Positions 17,855-26,805 of a stretch of DNA of 64,000 nucleotides are shown here, piece after piece. This DNA is from Thermoflavimicrobium daqui (GTDB taxonomy: Bacteria > Bacillota > Bacilli > Thermoactinomycetales > Thermoactinomycetaceae): the NCBI RefSeq assembly GCF_003313465.1, contig NZ_KZ845666.1, positions 248,001 through 312,000 of the forward strand, in the 5' to 3' direction. Position numbers and translations under genes: made by a program. Each line of letters begins with the position of its first letter. Within the stretch, counting starts at the first letter, position 1. Under the pieces are notes generated by a model. The model saw nothing but the letters and a program-made list of their open reading frames with translations. It was not told where the DNA came from and did not search any database.

Positions 17855-19786
17855 TTATCCTATATAATAAGCTGGCCATACTAAATTCCAATACCAAGTA
17901 AAGAAAAAAAATCCAATTCCATGTATGCCTATGGTCCAATAGTATACTCGGGTTAAAAAGCTCCATTTCATATCTTTTGACCGTTTCCTTGCTTGCCAGC
18001 AGACAGCCAAAGCTAAACCACCTGTGATAAGTGGAATCATACTAATCCATTGTAATTGCCAAGGAACCCCAAAATTAATCGCTCCCCAAAATTCCTCCAT
18101 CATTGGTTGTAGTAAATACTTCCATATTCCTATTAGAAAAAGCAGATTAAAGATACCAATAAACCCTGTCCAAAGCAGTAACTGATGATGGGATTTTTTA
18201 CATAATCGCTTGATGAGAAATATGATAATCCCCCAGATACTTATAAAAAACAATAGGACAAACCACCCAATTAAGCTGAAATGAAATAAATCAGTTTGAT
18301 ACCAAGGAATCCGCTCATATGAAACGGTATCCCCTTCCACATAAAAGTAATCTACTTTTCCTTGACTACTTTCATGAAAGGCAACATTTTTATCTGATCC
18401 AATCATTTTAAAAACACCAGGTTGTATGGGGATGAGTATGGGAAACTGCTTAAATAGGCTTTTGCTTTCTAGTACTCCTTTTTTATTTTTCTGTAAGCGA
18501 ACCTGCGAGAATAAGGAGGCGATCTTTTCCATTGAATAGGTGGAGTATAAAGTAGAACGATATATGCCGGTATAGCTTTCAACATCTTCTAACGGACGCG
18601 TCGGCATCGATTGAGATAGAGCATAAATGTTTTCTATATCTAAGAAATAACGATCCATAATTGCATCCTTCACAATCTGGGTCAGCGTTTTTCCAGATTC
18701 ATCGAGCCAGTTATGATTATAGACAAAGAAAAATCCTGTATCCTCTTCAGGGAGTAAATAAATAATACTTGTTGACTCAGCAATTCTACCTTCATGAAAT
18801 AAGGCGGTTCGTCCTTTAGCTGTTTCTGTAAAAAAACCATAAGCCATCCCTGCGACTTGTTCAGATGGTTTAAAATGTTGTTGATGCATCAAATTAAAAG
18901 TTTGGGGTTGTAGAATTTGTGTTTGACCCATCGGTCTATTTTGGAGGTGAGCTATCATAAAAGAAGCCATATCCATGGCAGTCGTATGGAGTGATCCATA
19001 AGCTCCTCCATGGAAATATAATGGGGATTGAACTATGTTTTTTCCTTGCTTAAGCCGATAACCATAGGCAAAATTTTTTTCTACTTGTGATGGTAGGACT
19101 TGATTAAAAGTACTATGTCTCATATTTAAAGGCTCAAATATATTTTTTTGTATATACTTTGAAAATGTCATACCTGATACATCTGAAATCAAACTTCCGA
19201 CAATCTCCATCCCTGTATTGGAGTAATGAATCATTTTTCCTGGTGCACGTACGGGAGGTTCGATAAAATTCTGTCTAATTTCACCTGGAGGTAATAAATC
19301 TGCAGGATTCGAAACATTGATGCCTTCTCGTGAATCATCTAAACCAGATGTATGAGTTAATAGATGATGTAAGGTGATTGTTTGATCCGTAGGTATTTTC
19401 ACCTTTTCTAAATATTGATTCACATCAGTGTGTAGTTTTACTTGACCACGTTCTACTAGTTGTAAAGCTGCTGTCGTTGTAAAAAGCTTAGAAATAGAGG
19501 CAACACGAAAAATGGTCTGGTCTACACTTACTAACTTCTTTTCTTCTAAGTTACTATAACCATAGCCTTTTTTGTAAAATACCTCCCCATCTTTTACCAT
19601 GACGAAAGCAGCTCCCGGTATTTTTCGCTCTTGTAATTGATCTTTAATCAAGAGATCAATAAAAGCTCCGAATCTTTTTGGATCATCCAATGAAGAGGTA
19701 TTTCTTTGTGCAGATACAGGAATAGAGAAGGTTAAAGCAAACAAAATGATAAGGTATACACTAATCAACCCTTTTACCTTTTTCAT
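17855..19786 (-). CDS. Beta-lactamase-family serine hydrolase with membrane domain
   Basis: A 643-residue protein. Residues 1-26 are a signal peptide ending in PVSAQ. The class C beta-lactamase/PBP4*-like domain covers about 30-390, with the SxxK motif in VASISKLF, the YSN motif in IHYSNTGMEIVG and HEGR in place of HxGG/KTG. A linker of about 120 residues follows, then four to five membrane segments at the C-terminus (LFHFSLIGWFVLLFFISIWG and later). The hydrolase faces outside and is tethered to the membrane. The family includes esterases, D-amino-acid peptidases and antibiotic-tolerance proteins; the substrate is unknown. It is a single gene. Confidence 0.85.
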   Translation of the reverse strand: MKKVKGLISVYLIILFALTFSIPVSAQRNTSSLDDPKRFGAFIDLLIKDQLQERKIPGAAFVMVKDGEVFYKKGYGYSNLEEKKLVSVDQTIFRVASISKLFTTTAALQLVERGQVKLHTDVNQYLEKVKIPTDQTITLHHLLTHTSGLDDSREGINVSNPADLLPPGEIRQNFIEPPVRAPGKMIHYSNTGMEIVGSLISDVSGMTFSKYIQKNIFEPLNMRHSTFNQVLPSQVEKNFAYGYRLKQGKNIVQSPLYFHGGAYGSLHTTAMDMASFMIAHLQNRPMGQTQILQPQTFNLMHQQHFKPSEQVAGMAYGFFTETAKGRTALFHEGRIAESTSIIYLLPEEDTGFFFVYNHNWLDESGKTLTQIVKDAIMDRYFLDIENIYALSQSMPTRPLEDVESYTGIYRSTLYSTYSMEKIASLFSQVRLQKNKKGVLESKSLFKQFPILIPIQPGVFKMIGSDKNVAFHESSQGKVDYFYVEGDTVSYERIPWYQTDLFHFSLIGWFVLLFFISIWGIIIFLIKRLCKKSHHQLLLWTGFIGIFNLLFLIGIWKYLLQPMMEEFWGAINFGVPWQLQWISMIPLITGGLALAVCWQARKRSKDMKWSFLTRVYYWTIGIHGIGFFFFTWYWNLVWPAYYIG

Positions 19787-19967
19787 TGGTTCTCTCTCCT
19801 GTTATTTATAAATAATTTTATATTAAACATTGTACCCCGAATGTATTTTCTACTTAGGGATATTTAATAATTTTTAACTTATTTGTTAAACAAGTTATCC
19901 TCTTGTAAAATTTCTTTAACAGTGTCATCTTTTTGAGATTAAGTAAGTCTTTTCTTGCTTGAGTGCT

Positions 19968-19995
19968 TTGTAATGGCTAGGAATTATGGTATGCT
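19968..19995 (+). promoter_or_regulatory. Putative pyrD promoter (extended -10)
   Basis: A -35-like TTGTAA (19968-19973), a 16-base spacer and -10 TATGCT (19990-19995) preceded by TGG, as in an extended -10. The start codon is 37 bases further on. Confidence 0.4.
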
Positions 19996-20031
19996 ACTGT
20001 TCGATAGTTTTGTTCGGAAAGGAAACCAACC

Positions 20032-21117
20032 ATGTTATACGATAATCTACGACCATTTCTATTTAAGATGGATCCCGAATCGGCTCATATCTGGACGATT
20101 CGGGCATTAAAAATGATGCAATCTTCTGCAGCTATTAAGAGTCGTTTTAGCAAAATGATGAATGTAAGAGATTCTCGTTTACAGAGTGAATACTGGGGAC
20201 TTACATTTAAGAACCCTGTCGGACTTGCTGCAGGTTTTGATAAACATGCCAATGTGTACCCGGCTCTTGCCGCTCTTGGTTTTGGCTTTATCGAAGTAGG
20301 AACGTTGACTCCACGTCCACAATCTGGGAACCCACAACCGCGTCTATTTCGTTTATTGGAAGATAGCGCACTTATTAATCGAATGGGATTTAATAATCAT
20401 GGGATTGAAGAAGCAAAACGAACTTTTGCAACTCTTCCACGTCCAGTCTGTCCTATTGGGATTAATTTAGGAAAAAATAAAGATACTCCTAATGAACAAG
20501 CTAGTGATGACTATCGCAAAGGATTATCTACTCTATACTTAGATGGTGATTATTTTGTCATTAATATAAGCTCTCCTAACACCCAAGGATTACGTGATTT
20601 ACAGCAAATCAATGCTCTTGAAAAGCTATTAGCTGCCATCTTATCCGAACGAGACCAGTTGGCCAAACAACATCAGCAATATCAACCTGTTCTTTTAAAA
20701 ATTGCCCCAGATTTATCTCTTGAACAGCTTACAGACATCGTCAAAACAGCTTTATTTTTAAAAATCGATGGGATTATTGCTACAAATACAACATTATCTC
20801 GTCAAGGTTTACAATCTCCTGACAAAAGTGAAACAGGTGGCTTAAGCGGTCGTCCATTGACAGAACCTTCTACTGTTTTTATTCGTGATGTTTATGGTAT
20901 AACTGAAGGGAAAGTTCCAATTATTGGTGTAGGTGGGATTTTTACTGGAAAAGATGCTTATGCCAAAATCCGTGCTGGAGCTAACTTAATTCAGGTGTAT
21001 ACGGGTATGATTTATAGAGGTCCATCCATTGCTCGATTAATAAACGAAGAACTACTACAACTATTGGAAAAAGACGGTTTTGCAAACATACAAGAAGCCG
21101 TTGGACAAGATGTATAA
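20032..21117 (+). CDS. pyrD: Dihydroorotate dehydrogenase (quinone), class 2
   Basis: PyrD oxidises dihydroorotate to orotate in pyrimidine synthesis, passing electrons to menaquinone. The class 2 type is shown by the N-terminal amphipathic extension (residues 1-45), by GLAAGFDKHA, by the catalytic Ser region NISSPNTQGLR and by GVGGIFTGKDAYAKI. It is 361 residues long. It stands alone, outside any pyr operon; B. subtilis uses instead the class 1B PyrD with PyrK inside its pyr operon, so this organism carries the membrane-linked type here. No PyrR-type leader is visible. Confidence 0.96.
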   Translation: MLYDNLRPFLFKMDPESAHIWTIRALKMMQSSAAIKSRFSKMMNVRDSRLQSEYWGLTFKNPVGLAAGFDKHANVYPALAALGFGFIEVGTLTPRPQSGNPQPRLFRLLEDSALINRMGFNNHGIEEAKRTFATLPRPVCPIGINLGKNKDTPNEQASDDYRKGLSTLYLDGDYFVINISSPNTQGLRDLQQINALEKLLAAILSERDQLAKQHQQYQPVLLKIAPDLSLEQLTDIVKTALFLKIDGIIATNTTLSRQGLQSPDKSETGGLSGRPLTEPSTVFIRDVYGITEGKVPIIGVGGIFTGKDAYAKIRAGANLIQVYTGMIYRGPSIARLINEELLQLLEKDGFANIQEAVGQDV

Positions 21118-21196
21118 TAAAAAAGACTTCTCCCTGATCCTATAAGGTTATGAACCAAAGAGAAATCCGACTAGAAGATATATCCAATCAATTAAC

Positions 21197-21217
21197 ACCC
21201 CATCTGGGGTTTTTTTA
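21197..21217 (+). terminator. Intrinsic terminator of pyrD
   Basis: ACCCC-ATCT-GGGGT followed by seven or more T residues. It overlaps the end of the convergent aroA gene by a few bases. Confidence 0.85.
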
Positions 21218-22573
21218 TCTTTTTTTCTTCAGTGTCACATGAATTCCCAGCTTTGTTAACTCTTCAAAGTACTGTGGACAAGTCTTAGAGACACAACCAG
21301 GGTCCAGAATACGTATTCCTGGTACCTTGGCACCAATACATGCTAAGGACATGGCTACCCGGTGGTCATCATACGCGAATAGCTCTGCTGGCTTTGGCTG
21401 TCCTGGATAGACCGTTAAACCATCTTCCCTTTCCTCTACCCGAATTCCCATCTGGGTTAAAAGTTGAGTGATGGCAGCAATCCGATCACACTCATGATGA
21501 CGAATATGTGCAACATCGTGTATGGCAATCGGTCCATCAGCAAAGGGAGCTACTACTGCCAAAGTTAAGGTTTGATCTGACAACTCTTTCATCGAAATAT
21601 CAAATCCACCTTTGAGTTGTGATGTTCCCTTTAGTTCAATAAAGCCATCACCTCGAATGACTTGACAGCCCATCCGCTCAAAAATATCCACTAGCTGAAT
21701 ATCGGGTTGCTTCGTTTGGTAAGACAAGTTATTAATGCGTACTCGACCATTGGTTAATGCCGCTAAAGCAAAAAAGTATCCAGCTGTTGAAGCATCCGCT
21801 TCAAGTTGTATTTGACGAGCTTGATAAGCTTGAGGGTTGACTTGCATGACCGAAAGTTGATTATCGTATTCAACATGTACTCCAAATTGCTCCATCAAAT
21901 CAATGGTCATTCGCACATACGCATGTTGAACAATGTGATCAGGAATACGAATAGTTACGGACTTTCTAGCTAAGGCGCTTGCTATTAAAAGACCACTGAT
22001 AAATTGACTTGAAGTACTACCAGAGACGGATACTTCTCCCCCGTCTAAACCAGTCCCATCAACTCGAATCGGTAGAAATCCATCATTCTCCAAATATTGG
22101 ATATTTGCACCCAACTCTTGAAGCGCTGTAATAAGTGGGCGCATAGGGCGTTCCTTCATTCGTTCACTCGCTTGGATGATCCAACTCCCTTTTTTTGCTG
22201 CTGCTAATGTTCCTGGTAAAAAGCGAGCCGTGGTTCCCGCAGCACCAATATAAACCTCTGCTTGCTCTATAGGCCAACTTCCACCACACCCAGCAATCTT
22301 TGCTATATCACCATTTACATTCACTCTTATTCCTAACGACTTTAGCGTTTCGATACACCAAAATGAGTCATCACTTTTTAGAATCCCTGATAACTCTGAC
22401 TCTCCATGCGCAACTGCCGCCATCACTAATGCACGATTTGTAATACTCTTGCTTCCCGGAACGACAAGCTCTGCGTCTAATGGCTTGCTTGGTGGCGAAA
22501 CTTCCGCTACTTCAACATCGTTAAGAATAGACCATGCAGATCGGGCTCTTAAATCAGATACAACTTTCCCCAT
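21215..22573 (-). CDS. aroA: 5-enolpyruvylshikimate-3-phosphate synthase
   Basis: This enzyme joins shikimate-3-phosphate and PEP in aromatic amino acid synthesis. The PEP/S3P motifs are VPGSKSITNRALV, GAAGTTARFL, RPMRPLITALQELGA, STSSQFISGLLIA and DDHRVAMSLACIG. The SKSITNRAL and GTTARFL versions resemble actinobacterial and plant-type enzymes more than B. subtilis AroE (GDKSISHRS). ATG 22573 has AAGGGGTG six bases upstream and is preferred over GTG 22582; length 452 residues. It stands alone, not in an aro operon. Confidence 0.95.
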   Translation of the reverse strand: MGKVVSDLRARSAWSILNDVEVAEVSPPSKPLDAELVVPGSKSITNRALVMAAVAHGESELSGILKSDDSFWCIETLKSLGIRVNVNGDIAKIAGCGGSWPIEQAEVYIGAAGTTARFLPGTLAAAKKGSWIIQASERMKERPMRPLITALQELGANIQYLENDGFLPIRVDGTGLDGGEVSVSGSTSSQFISGLLIASALARKSVTIRIPDHIVQHAYVRMTIDLMEQFGVHVEYDNQLSVMQVNPQAYQARQIQLEADASTAGYFFALAALTNGRVRINNLSYQTKQPDIQLVDIFERMGCQVIRGDGFIELKGTSQLKGGFDISMKELSDQTLTLAVVAPFADGPIAIHDVAHIRHHECDRIAAITQLLTQMGIRVEEREDGLTVYPGQPKPAELFAYDDHRVAMSLACIGAKVPGIRILDPGCVSKTCPQYFEELTKLGIHVTLKKKR

Positions 22574-22834
22574 GTAAGCCACCCCTTGAAATCAAATATA
22601 TTGCCAACCATTTTATACGAACCTTCTTGGAAAGGGAAGGTTTAAATTAGAAATACTCTTCTATAAACTTGTTATATATTTGATCTCCATGGCTAATGGT
22701 AAAGTCCTCCTTGAACACTCAGACCATGAAGCGTCAGTAATGGGCTACGCTAGTTTGTGAGTCTTAACCATGTTCTCGAAAAATAGCGTGTGGGACTTCG
22801 ATCTAGGGAACATTCAGTTGATATTCATATATCA

Positions 22835-23356
22835 TTAAACTTCACATTTCTCGGATTCATATGCTTTCTTAGGGTTATGTTCTCGTATCACACGAGCTGG
22901 ATTTCCTGCTGCAAGTGTATAAGCAGGAATGTCCCGAGTAACGACTGATCCAGCGCCAATCACTGCATGATCACCAATTTTCACTCCAGGTAGAATCGTT
23001 GTATTAGCTCCAATCATCACATGATTACCAATCTCCACTTTTCCCAAGCGATATTCAGATATCAAATACTCATGGGTCAAAATGGTGGTATTATAACCAA
23101 TAATGGTATTGTTCCCGATAAAAATTTTTTCTGGATACAATAAATCCATCATAGCCATAAAGGCAATGGCGGAATGCTCACCAATTTCCATTTTTAAACA
23201 TTTCCGATATACCCAATTCTTCCAACTTAAAAACGGAATATAACGTGCAAAGTATATAATTATTGTATTTTTAAATACCTTCCAAAAAGAAATCGTTTGA
23301 TATAGTTGCCACAGTGAATTGCTGCCTTCAACTGGATAATGCTTTAACCTTCTCAT
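22835..23356 (-). CDS. yvoF: Hexapeptide-repeat acetyltransferase (YvoF-like)
   Basis: The 173-residue protein has an N-terminal helix region followed by left-handed beta-helix hexapeptide repeats (IGNNTIIGYNTTI, VEIGNHVMIGANTTILPGVKIGDHAVIGAGSVVT) and the family end IPAYTLAAGNPARVI. This matches the maltose/serine O-acetyltransferase group. It overlaps ppaX by four bases; in B. subtilis the same pair closes the hprK-lgt-ppaX-yvoF operon. The acceptor substrate is unknown. Confidence 0.88.
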   Translation of the reverse strand: MRRLKHYPVEGSNSLWQLYQTISFWKVFKNTIIIYFARYIPFLSWKNWVYRKCLKMEIGEHSAIAFMAMMDLLYPEKIFIGNNTIIGYNTTILTHEYLISEYRLGKVEIGNHVMIGANTTILPGVKIGDHAVIGAGSVVTRDIPAYTLAAGNPARVIREHNPKKAYESEKCEV

Positions 23357-24015
23357 TCAGATTCCCCTTGTACCACCTTCGGGATTTCTACGATATCTAA
23401 TAGCTCTTGCATATCCTGAATGATATAAGTCGGACGATAAGATTTTAGTTCGTCAAAATGCAAGCTCCAGCCGACTGCAACAGAATCAACCCCTGCACGT
23501 TCAGCTGCAAGTAGATCATAACGGCTATCTCCTACCATTAAAGCTTGTTCAGGAGAAGCTTTTAATTTTTCTAAAGCAAGTAGAATCATATCTGGAGCTG
23601 GTTTGGCTTGGGAGGTATCTCCCACGCAAACCATTTCTTGCATAAATTGATCTAAGCCAAATCGCTTTAATCCCATTTCAACTACTTTGCGTCTTTTATT
23701 AGAAACGATCGCCATTTGAGCCCCTGCTTTATAAAGCTTCTCCAGTACTTCGCGGACTTTCGGAAACTCTCGAACTAGCTCATCATGAACAGATTCATTA
23801 TGTTGATGATAAGTCTTTACCATCTCTTGAGCTTGGTCCTCATCAAAATACTTCATCTGCTCAAGCAGTGGTTTCCCCATGATACGGAGAACATCCTCGC
23901 GGGTATACCGACCGGGACAATGTTTTTCAAGCGTAAATAAAAATGAGGTTATGATTAATTCGTTGGTATCAATTAATGTTCCATCCAAATCATATAAGAT
24001 TACCGGATAATGCAT
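23353..24015 (-). CDS. ppaX: Pyrophosphatase PpaX (HAD family)
   Basis: PpaX hydrolyses the pyrophosphate released when HPr kinase/phosphorylase dephosphorylates P-Ser-HPr. It is a HAD hydrolase with motif I LYDLDGTLIDT, motif II VSNKRR and motif III/IV KPAPD with VGDSRYDLLAAERAG. ATG 24015 lies six bases after GGAGTG and is chosen over GTG 24024, which is part of that ribosome site. Length 220 residues. HprK, its functional partner, is encoded two genes upstream. Confidence 0.92.
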   Translation of the reverse strand: MHYPVILYDLDGTLIDTNELIITSFLFTLEKHCPGRYTREDVLRIMGKPLLEQMKYFDEDQAQEMVKTYHQHNESVHDELVREFPKVREVLEKLYKAGAQMAIVSNKRRKVVEMGLKRFGLDQFMQEMVCVGDTSQAKPAPDMILLALEKLKASPEQALMVGDSRYDLLAAERAGVDSVAVGWSLHFDELKSYRPTYIIQDMQELLDIVEIPKVVQGESE

Positions 24016-24209
24016 CTGATTCACTCCTACTTCAACTATACTAAATGAAAGAGGTTCCTTCTAAAAAGAGAAAATCTAGCTTGTACTGGTTTACCTTTTC
24101 TATCTTATCCCTACTAAAAGTCGTTCAAACAAAAAAGGAAAACCGGGTTTGTAATGTTACCTCTGGATTCCTAAATACCAAAGAAACCCCTTTTCTTTTT
24201 ATCATGCTC

Positions 24210-25124
24210 TTATTGCATAGATGCTGATACTTTTTCTACTTCTTTATAAGATTGTGTAGCTAATCCTTTTTGCCTACGCCATATAATAATCACGATAGCC
24301 AAAAGAATCGAACAAACACTGATGAGCTGGGCAATACGAATATTTCCATTGGCCATAGCTCCAGGATCAAAAAGAATATTCATTGGTGACCATAAAACTT
24401 GTAGAAGATTGGCTAACCAATCTGGACCCGTAAAAGTCAAACTATCCGTACGTAGACCTTCAATAAAGAAACGCCCTAATGAGTACCAAATAAAATAACT
24501 AAAGAAGATTTCACCACGTTTAGGATTAACCCATCGTAATAATAATAACAGCCCAAAACCTACGACATTCCATAGGGATTCATATAAAAAAGTAGGATGA
24601 TAATAGATTCCTTGAATATTCATTTGCTCAATTATCCAATTGGGCAAATGGAGCCCCTCCAAAAAAGCACGGGTTACTGGTCCTCCATGCGCCTCTTGGT
24701 TCATAAAATTTCCCCAGCGCCCAATCGCTTGTCCCAAAATAATACTAGGTGCAACAATATCGGCAAGTACTAAAAAACGCAGTTCATATTTTTTGACAAA
24801 GAAATATCCAGCCAAAAGTGCTGCGATTAACCCACCGTGTATTGCTAGTCCTCCCTTCCATACTGCAAAGATTTCCAAAGGACGACTCGCATAATTTTCC
24901 CATTCAAACAATACATAATAAAGACGTGCACCCAGAATGGCAAAAGGAATCACCCAAATCATCATATCCAATATTTTTTCCGGATCAATTCCAAGGCGTT
25001 TAGCCTCGCGCATTGCCAACCATAAACCAAGTAAAATTCCTGATCCTATTAGTAGTCCATACCAATGAACTTGAATTGGACCAAGCGAAAACGCAACAGG
25101 ATCAAGTACTGCCAATCCGACCAT
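24210..25124 (-). CDS. lgt: Prolipoprotein diacylglyceryl transferase
   Basis: Lgt attaches diacylglycerol to the lipobox cysteine of prolipoproteins in the membrane. The 304-residue protein has seven or so membrane segments, the invariant HGGL motif ([13 protein letters not shown]) and the signature [14 protein letters not shown]. An AAAGGAGA ribosome site precedes ATG 25124. Substrates in this window include the lipoproteins at 1.5 and 53.2 kb. Confidence 0.96.
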   Translation of the reverse strand: MVGLAVLDPVAFSLGPIQVHWYGLLIGSGILLGLWLAMREAKRLGIDPEKILDMMIWVIPFAILGARLYYVLFEWENYASRPLEIFAVWKGGLAIHGGLIAALLAGYFFVKKYELRFLVLADIVAPSIILGQAIGRWGNFMNQEAHGGPVTRAFLEGLHLPNWIIEQMNIQGIYYHPTFLYESLWNVVGFGLLLLLRWVNPKRGEIFFSYFIWYSLGRFFIEGLRTDSLTFTGPDWLANLLQVLWSPMNILFDPGAMANGNIRIAQLISVCSILLAIVIIIWRRQKGLATQSYKEVEKVSASMQ

Positions 25125-25452
25125 CTGATGTCTCCTTTCTGATCATCCTTCTTACACTTCCATACCGTTTTTATCACTTTACCATTGTACCTCAAAAATT
25201 TTTTGAAAGAAAATAAACAAAACGTTACTATGATAATCCCAATCCACTTACTTTTATTAAAGTCTCGGTAAAAATTAAGGTACTTCATAAAAACCATATG
25301 TATCTATCCATCCCCATTCCAAGCTCAAGAAATGCAATGTCAATCTACATTCTCAACCAATCCTATTAACATTTAGCGAAATTTTTTCATTATTGTGGAC
25401 ACGTTATATCAAACTAATATACAATAAAAAAACACATAGGAGGGTTGTGTTT
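25125..25452. other. Divergent region between lgt and the Cys-rich gene
   Basis: No gene beyond shadow frames. The plus-strand promoter of the Cys-rich gene lies at 25396-25423. The lgt promoter would lie in the opposite direction near 25180, but no strong match stands out. Confidence 0.5.
25396..25423 (+). promoter_or_regulatory. Putative promoter of the Cys-rich gene
   Basis: -35 TGGACA (25396-25401), 16-base spacer, -10 TATACA (25418-25423), 29 bases before the start codon. Confidence 0.5.
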
Positions 25453-25659
25453 ATGCTAAATATTAAATCCCACTCAGAAACTGAACTCTATGATTGTATT
25501 GAGTGTGGTCAAAAAAATTGTGTTTTAGTAAAGGGATGTTATGGATTCTGCAAAACACCTGGTTGTTTGATTTATGATCCAGTTCAATATGTATATTTTC
25601 CAAATTGGAAAAAACCAAAAACCAGCCGCGCTGGTAGAGAAGTTTATATAATGAAATAG
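25453..25659 (+). CDS. Small cysteine-rich protein of unknown function
   Basis: A 68-residue protein starting at ATG 25453, seven bases after a near-perfect AGGAGGG ribosome site and behind a plausible promoter. Six cysteines lie in a 24-residue span (CIECGQKNC...C....C...C), in the order CxxC-x4-C-x6-C-x3-C-x4-C, followed by a Tyr/Pro-rich stretch and a basic tail. There is no signal peptide, so a cytoplasmic or coat-associated metal- or disulfide-rich protein is likely. I do not recognise the family. It is monocistronic and converges on hprK. Confidence 0.7.
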   Translation: MLNIKSHSETELYDCIECGQKNCVLVKGCYGFCKTPGCLIYDPVQYVYFPNWKKPKTSRAGREVYIMK

Positions 25660-25701
25660 GTCAATTCCATTTTGTTTAGATAGATAAATAAACAAAAAAT
25701 T

Positions 25702-26640
25702 TTATTCTATATCATCCGCTTCTTCAATGGTTTCACTTAGTTTTTGTACAAACTGTTTCGCTGCATCATATCCCATGACCTTTAAACGATAATTCATCGC
25801 AGCAACTTCAATAATTACTGCAAGATTTCGCCCAGGTCGGACGGGTACTGTTAGAAGAGGTAATTCTGTGTCTACGATTTTCATCCGTTCCTCATCCAGC
25901 CCAAGGCGATCATATTGTCTTTTTTCTTGCCAACTTTCTAATCGAATCACTAATGAAATCTTTTTCTTGTCACGTACAGCTCCCGCACCAAATAATGTCA
26001 TGATATTTATAATACCTAAACCGCGAATTTCCAGCAAATAGCGAATAAGCTCTGGCGCTGAGCCTTCTAACATATCTTCTTCCAATTGAGTAATTTCTAC
26101 AGCATCATCTGCGATCAGTAGATGCCCTCGTTTTACCAGTTCAAGAGCTGTCTCACTTTTACCAATCCCGCTATCACCTAAGATCAATACTCCTACTCCA
26201 TGTACATCGACTAACACTCCATGAATGGTCGTTGTTGGTGCTAAACGCTTTTCTAAGTAATTGGTTAACTTACTAGCGAAACGTGTAGTAGGCATAGATG
26301 TTCGCAAAAGAGGGACATTATTTTCTTGTGCAGCTTGGATTAACTCTTCAGGAACAGGCAATCCTCTTGTCACACAGATACAAGGAAGCTCTGGCTGGCA
26401 AATTCGTTTAAAGCGTTCTTCTTTCATAGCTGAAGGCAGACTTTGCATAAAAGCAAGCTCAGTCCGTCCTAACAACTGTAGTCTTTCAACAGGATAGTGG
26501 TTAAAAAAACCTGCCAGCTCCAAGCCTGGGCGATACAAGTCCGTCACAGTTACAGTATGATTGAGCGCATGTTTACTACAAATGATCTCTAAGTGAAACT
26601 GTTTGATAATATCTTTTACAGTTACCCTTCTACTTAACAC
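25702..26640 (-). CDS. hprK: HPr kinase/phosphorylase
   Basis: HprK phosphorylates HPr/Crh on Ser46 and removes the phosphate again, the sensor step of carbon catabolite control in Firmicutes. The Walker [19 protein letters not shown], the following ADDAVEI and the signature [19 protein letters not shown] are intact. GTG 26640 is the start: a perfect AGGAGGT lies eight bases upstream and the 312 residues begin as in homologues ([13 protein letters not shown]). Its substrate is encoded at 2.9 kb, and ppaX two genes downstream removes the pyrophosphate produced. Confidence 0.95.
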   Translation of the reverse strand: MLSRRVTVKDIIKQFHLEIICSKHALNHTVTVTDLYRPGLELAGFFNHYPVERLQLLGRTELAFMQSLPSAMKEERFKRICQPELPCICVTRGLPVPEELIQAAQENNVPLLRTSMPTTRFASKLTNYLEKRLAPTTTIHGVLVDVHGVGVLILGDSGIGKSETALELVKRGHLLIADDAVEITQLEEDMLEGSAPELIRYLLEIRGLGIINIMTLFGAGAVRDKKKISLVIRLESWQEKRQYDRLGLDEERMKIVDTELPLLTVPVRPGRNLAVIIEVAAMNYRLKVMGYDAAKQFVQKLSETIEEADDIE

Positions 26641-26648
26641 GATAAAAA

Positions 26649-26687
26649 ACCTCCTAACCAGTAGCGACTGGATTGATCTGGTCGCTA
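26649..26687 (-). promoter_or_regulatory. Alternative hairpins next to the hprK ribosome site
   Basis: TAGCGAC (26662-26668) can pair with GTCGCTA (26681-26687). Alternatively CCAGT (26658-26662) can pair with ACTGG (26667-26671). The two hairpins exclude each other and the second ends three bases from the AGGAGGT ribosome site (26649-26655). A translational switch is possible but unproven. Confidence 0.35.
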
Positions 26688-26744
26688 TTTTGGATTGTTC
26701 ATTAAACTTTCCAAGCCCTTTAATCAAAAAGACTAACTCTATTT

Positions 26745-26750
26745 TATAAT
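26745..26750 (+). promoter_or_regulatory. Perfect -10 element of the sortase-substrate operon
   Basis: TATAAT at 26745-26750 fits transcription starting near 26757 and a leader of about 50 bases. No good -35 for sigma-A lies at the right distance, so another sigma factor or an activator may be involved. Confidence 0.4.
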
Positions 26751-26805
26751 GAAAGTAAATAGCTTGACATTAAAAATTCAACTGCTTCCAAGGAGGGGGA
26801 ATCGT

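Noticed and set aside
22583-22834. Gap after aroA considered as another copy of the dispersed repeat
   Set aside because: Short matches (for example near GTTCTCGA) do not extend into the shared 13-mer or 15-mer blocks.
24045-24227. 60-codon plus-strand frame between ppaX and lgt
   Set aside because: No ribosome site, opposite to an operon, and no recognisable motif.
25049-25297. 82-codon minus-strand frame overlapping the lgt start
   Set aside because: Shares DNA with the lgt N-terminus in another frame, lacks a ribosome site, and the Lys/Phe-rich product looks like AT-rich noise.
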